Shown in pieces: positions 1 to 9,062 of a stretch of 64,000 bases of DNA. Numbering within the stretch: the stretch's first letter is position 1; each line of letters starts with the position of its first letter. The notes below the pieces were generated by a model that searched no databases, was not told the DNA's origin, and was given only the letters and a program-made list of their open reading frames with translations. The DNA is from Parabacteroides sp. FAFU027 (GTDB taxonomy: Bacteria; Bacteroidota; Bacteroidia; Bacteroidales; UBA7332), in NCBI RefSeq assembly GCF_022808675.1, contig NZ_JAKZKV010000008.1:128711-192710 (forward strand), written 5' to 3'. A program made the position numbers and the translations under genes.

Positions 1-628
1 TTACAGGAAGAACTGCAGCCGCATTATCGCAATCACTAACGATGTAGTTCACACACTCATCATACTTGTTTCGCGCAAAATCGAGCGTATCATTGATCGT
101 AAGGACTTTTTCAGGAACGATTGGAATGCCCAGATTTTTAGAGGGATCTCCGAATCTTTTCAAAAGCTCGAAATAATAGAATGCCCGTAAGAATCTTGCT
201 TCTCCCCTCAATTGCTTCCTTAACGTATCATTAACACTAGGGGTCAATTTATAAGTATTGTCATCAAGAAACATAGCCTTGTCAACATTATCCAAAAATA
301 TATGCACCCTCCTGATACCTGCATAGTAATGACCCCAGGTCCATGAACCTACATATGTTCTGGAAGTCCATGAGCCATTATTCATGATCAAAAATGGCGA
401 TGCCTCATCCGTATGCTTGGATTCATCGGTCATAAAAGTCTCATCGAATGCCCCTGATGGCAAATAACTATAGATCGTCCGGACATAATTTAGCGCATAA
501 ACGTAAGATGAAAATACGTCACTCTTAGTAAGAGTCTGATCGTACCCAGGATCCAGGTAACCCTCGCAGGAGCTCAACATTGCGATGAATATTGCAACAA
601 AAAATATTTTGAAAGCAGTAAATTTCAT
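1..628 (-). CDS. SusD/RagB-like outer-membrane lipoprotein, partial (N-terminal part)
   Basis: The reading frame starts at the ATG at 628 and runs off the left edge, so only about 209 N-terminal residues are present. It begins with a hydrophobic signal ending in a lipobox with Cys21 (MLSSC), followed by the EGYLDP start typical of SusD proteins. The segment FLRAFYYFELLKRFG is the conserved SusD helix found in nearly all members. SusD proteins are surface lipoproteins that cap the SusC porin and help bind oligosaccharides for import. It lies 38 bp downstream of a SusC gene on the same strand and so forms the second SusC/SusD pair of this locus. The family call is firm; the glycan bound cannot be read from the sequence. 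Confidence 0.93.
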   Translation of the reverse strand, partial: MKFTAFKIFFVAIFIAMLSSCEGYLDPGYDQTLTKSDVFSSYVYALNYVRTIYSYLPSGAFDETFMTDESKHTDEASPFLIMNNGSWTSRTYVGSWTWGHYYAGIRRVHIFLDNVDKAMFLDDNTYKLTPSVNDTLRKQLRGEARFLRAFYYFELLKRFGDPSKNLGIPIVPEKVLTINDTLDFARNKYDECVNYIVSDCDNAAAVLPV

Positions 629-666
629 GGAATCTAATTTTTTAATATTCAATATTTACGTAATAA

Positions 667-3600
667 TTAGAAAGTTACATTCATCCCCAAAGTGATTATA
701 CGCTGCATTGGGTAGTGACTAATGCCAGCTTGAGTATCTTCGGGATCATAATCTTTCACATGATCTAAAGAAAGCAGGTTGTACCCATTAACATATGCCC
801 TTGCTTTAGAAACGCCAACGCTTTTAAGAATTGAGGAAGGTAAATTATAACCGATTTCGACCGTCTTTAATTTCACAAACGATCCATTTTTAAACCAGAA
901 ATCAGAATATTGTTGATTATTGCTATTGTTATTTACAGACAAACGGGGATAAATAGCCGTTGCTGCTGTTTCAGGGGTCCAGGCCTGCAAGGCATAAACC
1001 GAAGCATTTCCTCCACCATTAAAACTATTACTATAAACTCCCGGCATATAAATATACCGATCAGCCATCCCCATCAACTGGGCTGCAAAATCAAATAATT
1101 TGTATTTAACTGACAGGTTAAGACCGCTTATCAGATTTGGCACTGAACTACCTGCTATAGGTTTTGCATCGTTCCAATCAATTTTTTTGTCACCATTGAC
1201 GTCCACATATTTAATGTCTCCGGCACGTATATTGCCGCCATTTTGAGCAACATCATAACCTTTGTCTTTTTCTTCCTGAGTCAGATTCCCCTGAGCTCTC
1301 CGGTCGATTTCCTCTTGAGTGAAAAACCCATTGCTCGTATAGGCGAAGGGTTGTCCGATTGGATTTCCTGCCTGATATTGATAAGCATACTGCTTGAATG
1401 ATTCATCGATATTAACAATTTTACTTCTGGTTAGCATCACATTTCCTTTTATAGTCACACGCAATGACTTGCTTATTTGCTTATCAAAAGTCAACTCGGA
1501 ATCAAATCCCCAGCTTTTAGTCTCACCTGCATTTTCATAAGGCAACGGAAGACCGGCCATACTTGGCGTGGTAGCATATTTTTGAACAACGATATCTTTA
1601 CGCTTGTCATAGAACCCATCGATAGTCCACAATAAGCTATTATTCAGAAATCCAAAATCCAAACCAACATTTGATTTATAAGAAGTCTCCCATTTCAGAT
1701 TATCGTTACCTACACGAGTCTGGTCTGTTCCGGTTCTGTCAACACCACTTGTACCAAAAGCATAACCGGAAACATCTCCCCAGTTTTCCCTGAATAAAAA
1801 CCTATCATTAAAAGGTTTTTCTAATCCTGTAGCGCCATAAGAGAGTCTTAATTTCAAGAAAGAAAGGTCATGATTATCTTTAAGAAAATCCTCATCGCTC
1901 ACAATCCAACCGGCAGAAACTGCAGGAAATAAACCGAAGCGATGGCCTCTTGCAAAGTTTTCGGATCCGGTATAACTCGCAGTTCCATCCAACAGGTATT
2001 TGTCTTTATACGCATAACTAACCTGAGAAGCAAATCCAACCGTTTTATAAGGAACAGCAACACCAGTCGAATTAAGTTCACGCAAATAGAACAAAGTCAT
2101 CGCATTAATACGGTTATTTTTCCAGGTTTTGTCATAATTGAAAGAAGTTTGGAAAGTAAATTGTCTATCTTTACCTGTGTACCAAAAGTTTGTAGCTTTT
2201 GCAAGATCTTTTGTCCCATTGGCTGTGTATGTACCATCAGCTAACAACTGGTAAACTGCAAACTGGGACGATGTTAACTGAACTATCATTCCATCTCTGA
2301 AATCAAGTCCTCCCTTTCCTCTCCAGCTTAGTCCTTTAAGGATATCACACAAATCAAGTTTAAATTGCACATCTGCATTAAAATAGCGGTTTGTCTGATC
2401 CTGTTGTCCTTGTCTGTTCATCATCCCGTAGGGATTAAGTGGATATGTTTGGGTGCCTCCAAGTGTTCCATTTTCATTGAATATAGGATAGGCATTGGAT
2501 GGAGTATTTGCAAACTGGCTAAATAATAAATAGGAATAATTCCCTCCAGGTCTTGTTTGGTTTTCAAGACGACCAGACATATCCATACTTACATCAAGAC
2601 GTGGATTCAGTTTTACATCTACATTCGACCGGAAATTATACCTGTAAAAGGTGTTATCTCCGTACTTATAAGCGCCCTCCTGATTCATATATCCAAGCAA
2701 AACAAAATATTTCGCAAAATCATTCCCCCCGGTCATGGTGAGGTCATATTGTTGCTGCTTTACAATGGGTTTCAAAAACTCAGAGTAAAAATCGACATTT
2801 GGATATTTGTACGCATTAGCGCCAGCAACTCCGTTCACAACATCTTTATATCCATTGATATCCGCATCTGAATATTTAAGATTTGCTGGAGCAGCACCAT
2901 CAAGGACTTGAGCTTCATTATACAAACGGGCATAATCATACGAATTAAGGATCTTAGGCAAACGCAGAGACTGTGCCATCCCCATCTGTGCATTAATAAC
3001 TATATCCCTTTTATTAATTGTACCACGTCTTGTTTTAACCAATATAACGCCATTAGCTCCTCTATTTCCATAAATCGCCAAGGCTCCGGCATCTTTCAAA
3101 ACAGAGATCGATTCAATTTCATTTGCATTTAACTGGTCAAATGTCCGCTCAACATCATCCACCAATATCAATGGTGCATTTTGGTTAACCGTTTTTAATC
3201 CACGAATATAAAAGCTTGTACCAACACCGGTGTCTGACCATCCAGAAGAGAGAACTGCGAGACCATTTATAAGCCCACCCAATCCATTCATGGTATTCAT
3301 ATCCTTACGTTTACCAAAATCATCAAATGTAGTCATTGAGACAGATGATGTTAAATCTCTTTTGTTTTTGCTTGAATAAGCAATCGGGACTATGTCTTGA
3401 TCTCTGTTACCAAGTTTAAGCTCAGGCATTACAACATCAATGGTTGCAACATCCATATCCACCACTTTGATTACAGTCTGGTATCCTGCAAGAGTAAATG
3501 TTAATTTATCACCTACAACAACCGGAATAGAAAACTTACCGAACTCATCCGACGTAGCGCTAACAGTAGATTCTTGTATCGTTACAAGTACACCTGAAAG

Positions 3601-3741
3601 CAAATTGCCCTTATTATCTCTGATAACTCCGTTAACTTTAGCGGATGCAGTTTGCGCAAAAAACACCGAAGTCAAGAAAACGGTAAACAAGAGCGCAATA
3701 CATCTGTAATAAATACTCCTGTAATATTTAAAACATCTCAT
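667..3741 (-). CDS. SusC/RagA-like TonB-dependent outer-membrane transporter (second pair)
   Basis: About 1024 residues from the ATG at 3741; the frame stays open to a TTG at 3780, but the ATG gives a normal signal peptide (LLFTVFLTSVFFAQTASA). In order: signal, carboxypeptidase-like regulatory domain (VNGVIRDNKGNLLSGV), TonB plug with SFYIRGLKT, LILVDDVE, ISVLKDAGALAIYGNRGANG, and a beta-barrel ending in MNVTF, the terminal Phe typical of outer-membrane barrels. It imports oligosaccharides together with its SusD partner. Unlike the upstream paralogue at 5684-8818 it has no clear EVVVVGYG TonB-box-like motif before the plug; that position reads QDIVPIAYSSKNK. It lies 54 bp after a SusD gene, so the order is SusC-SusD-SusC-SusD. 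Confidence 0.95.
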   Translation of the reverse strand: MRCFKYYRSIYYRCIALLFTVFLTSVFFAQTASAKVNGVIRDNKGNLLSGVLVTIQESTVSATSDEFGKFSIPVVVGDKLTFTLAGYQTVIKVVDMDVATIDVVMPELKLGNRDQDIVPIAYSSKNKRDLTSSVSMTTFDDFGKRKDMNTMNGLGGLINGLAVLSSGWSDTGVGTSFYIRGLKTVNQNAPLILVDDVERTFDQLNANEIESISVLKDAGALAIYGNRGANGVILVKTRRGTINKRDIVINAQMGMAQSLRLPKILNSYDYARLYNEAQVLDGAAPANLKYSDADINGYKDVVNGVAGANAYKYPNVDFYSEFLKPIVKQQQYDLTMTGGNDFAKYFVLLGYMNQEGAYKYGDNTFYRYNFRSNVDVKLNPRLDVSMDMSGRLENQTRPGGNYSYLLFSQFANTPSNAYPIFNENGTLGGTQTYPLNPYGMMNRQGQQDQTNRYFNADVQFKLDLCDILKGLSWRGKGGLDFRDGMIVQLTSSQFAVYQLLADGTYTANGTKDLAKATNFWYTGKDRQFTFQTSFNYDKTWKNNRINAMTLFYLRELNSTGVAVPYKTVGFASQVSYAYKDKYLLDGTASYTGSENFARGHRFGLFPAVSAGWIVSDEDFLKDNHDLSFLKLRLSYGATGLEKPFNDRFLFRENWGDVSGYAFGTSGVDRTGTDQTRVGNDNLKWETSYKSNVGLDFGFLNNSLLWTIDGFYDKRKDIVVQKYATTPSMAGLPLPYENAGETKSWGFDSELTFDKQISKSLRVTIKGNVMLTRSKIVNIDESFKQYAYQYQAGNPIGQPFAYTSNGFFTQEEIDRRAQGNLTQEEKDKGYDVAQNGGNIRAGDIKYVDVNGDKKIDWNDAKPIAGSSVPNLISGLNLSVKYKLFDFAAQLMGMADRYIYMPGVYSNSFNGGGNASVYALQAWTPETAATAIYPRLSVNNNSNNQQYSDFWFKNGSFVKLKTVEIGYNLPSSILKSVGVSKARAYVNGYNLLSLDHVKDYDPEDTQAGISHYPMQRIITLGMNVTF

Positions 3742-3795
3742 ATATTTATGTTTTTCTTTTATTTCAAATTCAAATATCAAACATCATTCAAGGAA

Positions 3796-5673
3796 TTACC
3801 AGCCCGGATTTTGCTTTAGCTTAGGACTTTTTTCAATTTCCGCATACGGGATTGGATACTTATGCATATAATCATAAAACACCCTGTTTTCAATTTTCCT
3901 ACGGGTAACTTCAAAAGTTGTAGAAGGTGTAGGCGAAGTTGTCGGACTATAAATTCTCACACCGTAAACAGGTTTATTAAATATGTCATTTCCTTTTTTA
4001 TATCTGATAACATCCCACCAACGCTGCTCTTCGTAAACAAATTCAATTGCACGCTCATTCATAAGGCGCTCCAGAAAAAAGTCCTTATCGTCTGTTACCA
4101 GGTCGCGCTTATGAGAATTTTTCGGGTTCATCCTGTTACGCACCCTGTTTAACGCCCAACTTGCAGTCTTGCCGTTACCAAGTCCGTCAACATTTGGACC
4201 GAAGGCCTGATCCATAGCTTCAGCATACCATAAAAGGACATCTGTATATCTAAACCAAATCCAATTCATAGTAACAGATGCAACTCCACCTTGTCTCAAG
4301 TCTTCTGGCCACATTTTTTTACACAAATAGCCGGTGGTTGTATAATCCTGCGCATCCTTCATCTCAGAGCCACTGATTGTTGGGTTATTTTTGTAAAACC
4401 AGATTTGTACAGGTCTATCCTGCCATTGATCCTGATTGCAAAGGACTGTAAGTTTTAAGCGAGGATCTCTATTATTCCACATACTCTCTTCTTTGTAACC
4501 TGAAGCTGGATTAATAATTGGGGAACCATCCGCGTTATACCCTGTAATCGGAATAGTACCATCCTCCATTTCATACATATCTATCAGATTCTGGGTAGGA
4601 TAAGTCCCGGCAGAACCGCCATACCCTTTCGAGGCGCCAACATCGGAAAATCCAACCCACCCCATAAGAGCTTTACCTCCACTAAATTTAAATGAGCCAT
4701 CCACCCGGCTAAAGAGAATTTCATTTTGCTTTGCATCTACCGAATTTGTTTGGTAAATAATATTTCTATAATGCGCTGAATCAGCTAAACCGCACAGTCC
4801 CTGATCTTCCAATTTTATAACCTCATAAGCTGCTTTCGCTGCATCTACCCATTTTTGGTGAATTTCATCCGGAGTATTGGGTTTTTCAAAATAATATAAT
4901 GAAGTGTCTCTTGCTCCGATGTTTATATCATACGGCTCGGTATTTAACGGGCTGGCAGCATACAACAACACCTTAGCCTTTAGCGCCAAAGCAGCGCCAA
5001 CAGTAGGACGCCCAAAGTCGACATTTGCTTGCGCTTTTAATTGAGGCAAATTAGGGAGTGCAGCATCAAGGTCTCGAACTATTTTTGCTACACATGTATC
5101 ATAAGGTTCACGAGGTAGATCCATATCATCAGTCTCTTTTAAAGACTTTGTAATATAAGGTACCCCCCCGTAACGCTTAATCAACTCAAAATAGAAGAAT
5201 GCACGCGCGAACAACGCTTCAGATTTATATCCGCTAATCTGACCCGAACTCAAACCGGGCACACTATCGGCTTTTTCAAGCACAACATTGCAACGTCGTA
5301 TCGCCGCATAGCTACCGGTCCAGGGCCATAACAATTCTACCTGAGCTCCATAGGCGCTTGGAGACCAGTTCCCTAGATTGAAACTTGCATTTGTGCCGGC
5401 AACTGCCCGGGATGCTTCAGCCAAATCAGAGGCCCCCTCAAACGAGGAATATGCGATTCTACCCAGCCCACCAAAAGACTGGCAAGCCCAATCCCCAGGC
5501 CAGTAGTGATAATAGGTATAAATGTCATCAACGAATTTCTGAAAATTGATTGGATCTTTGAATACCTGATCAGAGGTAAGCAATGCACTCTCCTTTTTAT
5601 CTAAGTAATCTTCACATGCAGCAAAAAAAAGCGAGACCTGCAGCAGAAGTAAATATATAATTGACTTTTTCAT
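3796..5673 (-). CDS. SusD/RagB-like outer-membrane lipoprotein (first pair)
   Basis: A complete 625-residue protein starting MKKSIIYLLLLQ with a lipobox at Cys20 (FFAAC) followed by EDYLDKKES. SusD hallmarks include LFARAFFYFELIKRYGGVPYI near residues 155-175 and a C-terminal region with MNERAIEFVYEEQRWWDVIRYKK, the usual RagB/SusD signature. It starts 10 bp after the stop of the SusC gene at 5684-8818, so the two are surely co-transcribed. The product should sit on the outer surface as the lid of the SusC transporter. At 625 residues it is somewhat longer than the B. thetaiotaomicron SusD prototype, which fits a bulky, branched hemicellulose ligand, though that is inference. Confidence 0.96.
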   Translation of the reverse strand: MKKSIIYLLLLQVSLFFAACEDYLDKKESALLTSDQVFKDPINFQKFVDDIYTYYHYWPGDWACQSFGGLGRIAYSSFEGASDLAEASRAVAGTNASFNLGNWSPSAYGAQVELLWPWTGSYAAIRRCNVVLEKADSVPGLSSGQISGYKSEALFARAFFYFELIKRYGGVPYITKSLKETDDMDLPREPYDTCVAKIVRDLDAALPNLPQLKAQANVDFGRPTVGAALALKAKVLLYAASPLNTEPYDINIGARDTSLYYFEKPNTPDEIHQKWVDAAKAAYEVIKLEDQGLCGLADSAHYRNIIYQTNSVDAKQNEILFSRVDGSFKFSGGKALMGWVGFSDVGASKGYGGSAGTYPTQNLIDMYEMEDGTIPITGYNADGSPIINPASGYKEESMWNNRDPRLKLTVLCNQDQWQDRPVQIWFYKNNPTISGSEMKDAQDYTTTGYLCKKMWPEDLRQGGVASVTMNWIWFRYTDVLLWYAEAMDQAFGPNVDGLGNGKTASWALNRVRNRMNPKNSHKRDLVTDDKDFFLERLMNERAIEFVYEEQRWWDVIRYKKGNDIFNKPVYGVRIYSPTTSPTPSTTFEVTRRKIENRVFYDYMHKYPIPYAEIEKSPKLKQNPGW

Positions 5674-5683
5674 ATTTCTACAG

Positions 5684-8600
5684 TTAGAATGTTACGTTTA
5701 TACCCGTATTGTAAATCACTAGTTGCGGATAATTCCAGCCACGCTCCCTGTTGGCTCCATATCCGGGACCTTCAGGATCAACTTGCTTAACCTTTGACAA
5801 GGTCAAAAGATTATTTGCATTTGAATAGACTCTCAACTGGCTAATTCCAAGCTTTTTCAACTGTTTTATAGGTAATGTATATCCTATCTCCATATTTCTC
5901 AATTTTAAGTAGCTTGAGTTATATAGGAAAAAGCTATTTGTAGTCCAGTCAGGACTAGAACTTTGGGAATGCAATCTGGGATAGGTTGCCGTAGCTCTTG
6001 TATCTACCAATTTACCGGTAAATGGATCAGTATAATATGCCCAGCGTCCTTCATGGAAATCCTGAACTTTACCACCTTCACAGAACTCATACAAAACTTC
6101 ACTTCCTATCTTGAGGCTTACATTATACGCCCCTTGCCACATCATGCTAAAGTCAAACCCTTTCCAGTTAAAGCCATACGAAAATCCGTAGGTTGCCACT
6201 GGAATATCAGAATAACCGATGGGCAATTTATCTCTGTCGTCAACGACTCCGTCTCCATTAACATCACGGTACCGGAAATCTCCCGGCTTTGGAGCTTCCC
6301 CAACAAGCTGACGTGCATATGGAACTCCTTTAGAATCTTTACCTACTAAATTGCCATTTGTATCAAAGTCGGTTATATCGAAGAATCCAAGCACCTGATA
6401 ACCATAAAACTGACCAATGGATTGACCTTCCTCCTTTTGCCAGGAAATCTTGTTTGCAGGCTCGTCCTTGGCTACAACTTTATTCTTCGCATAACTGTAG
6501 TTTGCTTTCACCCAATAATCAAAATCTTCACCGATTTTGTTGTTATATTTCACCTCAAATTCAAAACCTTTGTTTTGGGTTTTCCCTATGTTTGCAGACG
6601 GTGGAGTAACTCCGAGATAAAGAGGAATTGATCCCCTGTCCATTAAAATATCTCTCCGGTATTCCAAAAAGCCATCTAAAGATGTTGTTAAATGGCTATT
6701 AAACAAATTCGCCTCAACACCGACATTGTACTTATTTGCCTTTTCCCAGGTTAGGTTTGGATTGGCGATACGAGACAAGTATATTATATCAACCGAATGT
6801 CCGTCAAGGCCGAAAGAAGGAACAGAAGGAGCTTCCCATCCATTACGGGTAGAATACTCTTCAGAATACATAAACCGGCCTCCACCGATCTTATCATTTC
6901 CTACCATACCATAAGAGGCCTTCAACTTCATGAAATCAATGAATTTAATGGAATTTTTAAAGAACTCTTCATTTGAGATCACCCATCCCGCAGCAACAGC
7001 TGGGAATAATCCAAATCGTTTGCCACGTGCAAAATTTTCAGAACCGTTGTATCCCATATTTATTTCCCCGAGATAACGCTGGTTATAATCATAAGTGACA
7101 CGTGTAGATAGACCCATTGTGCGATAAGGAATATATACACCGCTTAGTTCTTTTTCATCCAAATTCCCAAGCAATAGCCCTGTGACACTATGCTTGCCAA
7201 ATTGACGCGAGTAATTAAGAGAGCCTTCAAGATATGTCTTGGAATACCCCCCCATGTATCCCCCTGTATATTTCAATTTTGTATCTTGTCCAAATACAGT
7301 ATAACTATCTGGCTCATCCGGTCCGGAGTCAAGTCGGAACGCCTGGGTCTGTTTTGCAAAAACTTTTTGTTCAGAATAATAGCTATCATACGAAACCAAC
7401 GCCTTGGCAGATAACCCGGGAGTAATTTTATCTAATTTATAATTTAGATTAATACTCGATTCTACCACATCCTTTTTATTCTGAGTAAAACCAGTACCAT
7501 TCACTTGCAACCAAGGGTTAACTCCGGCAGGACCGACACCTGGCTTACCGTTTGCCTGAAAGACTGGAGTTTCGTAAGGGGTTGTCCGCGTTAATGCGCT
7601 AAAAGCAGATTGATTTTCACCGGTCGTGAAGCCTGTGGCTCCCGGCTCATTCGTGTCCTCCATCCGGGCAGCCATTGATACAGACACAGTCAGCACCTTA
7701 GACACATCAATATCAAGATTTGATCGGAAATTAAAACGGGTAAACTGATAGTTTGTATTATAATCCTTGTGCATATTGGTATTGAAAAGCCCGTCCTGGT
7801 TGAAATAACCTGCAGATAAGAAATACCTTGCGGTTTTTGTACCTCCACGCACGTTAAGGTTGTATTGGCTTTGTGGGGTAGTCGGTTTCAAAACCTCTTT
7901 GTACCAATCTACATCGGGATAATGGTAAGGGTCAGAGTGCGTACGGAATGCTTCTAATGCATTGGGCTGGAAAGGTAATCTGCTTGCCGGATACCCATCA
8001 TTTAAATAAGCTTCGTTCCGCAATAAAGCAGTGTGATAAGAATCCAGATAGTTTGGAAGGCGCGTTGGCTGCTGCAAACCATATTGCGCAGAAAGGCTTA
8101 CAACAGGTTTTGAATCTTTACCTCTTTTTGTGGTGATTATCAAAACCCCATTTGCACCTCTTACTCCATATACAGCAGTTGCAGAAGCATCTTTAAGAAT
8201 AGAAATAGATTCAACTTCGTTGGCATCCACTTGAGTGAAGTTTTCTCTTTCAACACCATCGACAATATAGAGCGGCGTGGAATTCACCCAGGTACTTCGA
8301 CCACGTATATACAACGACGCATCATCTTTACCAGGCTGTCCTGTATTTTGAACAGTTGTCAAACCAGTCAATCTACCTGCTAATGCGTTACTTAAGTTTG
8401 CGGCCGGGCTTTGAACCAAATCTTTGGTTGTGACTGTCGAAATAGAACCAACTACACTCACTTTCTTTTGCGAACCGTAACCGACAACAACGACCTCATT
8501 CAAATCAGCTTTGGTTTCAGTCATTGTTATTTTCAACACATCCGCTCCCCTGAAAGAGCGGGTAATAGTTTTATATCCAATAAATGAAAACGACAAAATC

Positions 8601-8818
8601 CCCTGAGGCTGCTTAGTCGTTAAACTAAATTTACCATTTAAGCCAGAGACAGTTGCATTTTGCCTGGTTGGAGTTGTTGTATTTGTAATTTTTTCAACAA
8701 TCGAGACTCCGGGTAATGGATTCCCGTTGTCATCTACGACAATACCAGAAATTTTATTCTGAGAGAATACCGAAGACCAAATAAAAGGTAGCACTAATAA
8801 TATTAGAAATTTTTTCAT
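5684..8818 (-). CDS. SusC/RagA-like TonB-dependent outer-membrane transporter (first pair)
   Basis: 1044 residues beginning MKKFLILLVLPFIWSSVFSQ. Domains in order: signal peptide, carboxypeptidase-like regulatory domain (KISGIVVDDNGNPLPGVSIV, about 23-105), a classic DLNEVVVVGYG TonB-box region near 110-118, plug domain (SLYIRGRSTW, LYIVDGVERENFTQVDANEVESISILKDASATAVYGVRGANG in pieces), then a beta-barrel ending INVTF. It transports glycan fragments across the outer membrane using TonB energy. It is the first gene of a SusC-SusD-SusC-SusD run and lies downstream of the GH44 gene. A TAATTTTG -7 box at 8901-8908 on the minus strand could give it a separate promoter. Confidence 0.96.
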   Translation of the reverse strand: MKKFLILLVLPFIWSSVFSQNKISGIVVDDNGNPLPGVSIVEKITNTTTPTRQNATVSGLNGKFSLTTKQPQGILSFSFIGYKTITRSFRGADVLKITMTETKADLNEVVVVGYGSQKKVSVVGSISTVTTKDLVQSPAANLSNALAGRLTGLTTVQNTGQPGKDDASLYIRGRSTWVNSTPLYIVDGVERENFTQVDANEVESISILKDASATAVYGVRGANGVLIITTKRGKDSKPVVSLSAQYGLQQPTRLPNYLDSYHTALLRNEAYLNDGYPASRLPFQPNALEAFRTHSDPYHYPDVDWYKEVLKPTTPQSQYNLNVRGGTKTARYFLSAGYFNQDGLFNTNMHKDYNTNYQFTRFNFRSNLDIDVSKVLTVSVSMAARMEDTNEPGATGFTTGENQSAFSALTRTTPYETPVFQANGKPGVGPAGVNPWLQVNGTGFTQNKKDVVESSINLNYKLDKITPGLSAKALVSYDSYYSEQKVFAKQTQAFRLDSGPDEPDSYTVFGQDTKLKYTGGYMGGYSKTYLEGSLNYSRQFGKHSVTGLLLGNLDEKELSGVYIPYRTMGLSTRVTYDYNQRYLGEINMGYNGSENFARGKRFGLFPAVAAGWVISNEEFFKNSIKFIDFMKLKASYGMVGNDKIGGGRFMYSEEYSTRNGWEAPSVPSFGLDGHSVDIIYLSRIANPNLTWEKANKYNVGVEANLFNSHLTTSLDGFLEYRRDILMDRGSIPLYLGVTPPSANIGKTQNKGFEFEVKYNNKIGEDFDYWVKANYSYAKNKVVAKDEPANKISWQKEEGQSIGQFYGYQVLGFFDITDFDTNGNLVGKDSKGVPYARQLVGEAPKPGDFRYRDVNGDGVVDDRDKLPIGYSDIPVATYGFSYGFNWKGFDFSMMWQGAYNVSLKIGSEVLYEFCEGGKVQDFHEGRWAYYTDPFTGKLVDTRATATYPRLHSQSSSPDWTTNSFFLYNSSYLKLRNMEIGYTLPIKQLKKLGISQLRVYSNANNLLTLSKVKQVDPEGPGYGANRERGWNYPQLVIYNTGINVTF

Positions 8819-8900
8819 GGAACGTTTGTTTTAGCAGTTACGTTATCTATGAGACTTTATGTCTTTCATCTATTTCAATACGTCAAGTAAGACGTGTGAA

Positions 8901-8908
8901 CAAAATTA
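8901..8908 (-). promoter_or_regulatory. Candidate -7 box for the SusC/SusD operon
   Basis: Read on the minus strand this is TAATTTTG, a match to the Bacteroidetes -7 consensus TAnnTTTG, in the 244-bp gap upstream of the SusC start at 8818. The predicted leader is about 75 nt. No clear -33 TTTG is present, as expected if an activator is needed. The 8-mer is degenerate and AT-rich, so chance matches occur. Confidence 0.35.
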
Positions 8909-9062
8909 CTTATGGCTCCATTTCCCGATAGCTCATTTTGTATCGGAAAACGGCCACAATTGTATCACCCGTCTCTTCACGACCCTTAAAACAGACGTAA
9001 CATATTAATTATAAACACATTGGACTCTATTAATAAATATCAAATTCCAACCCTAAAATCTA

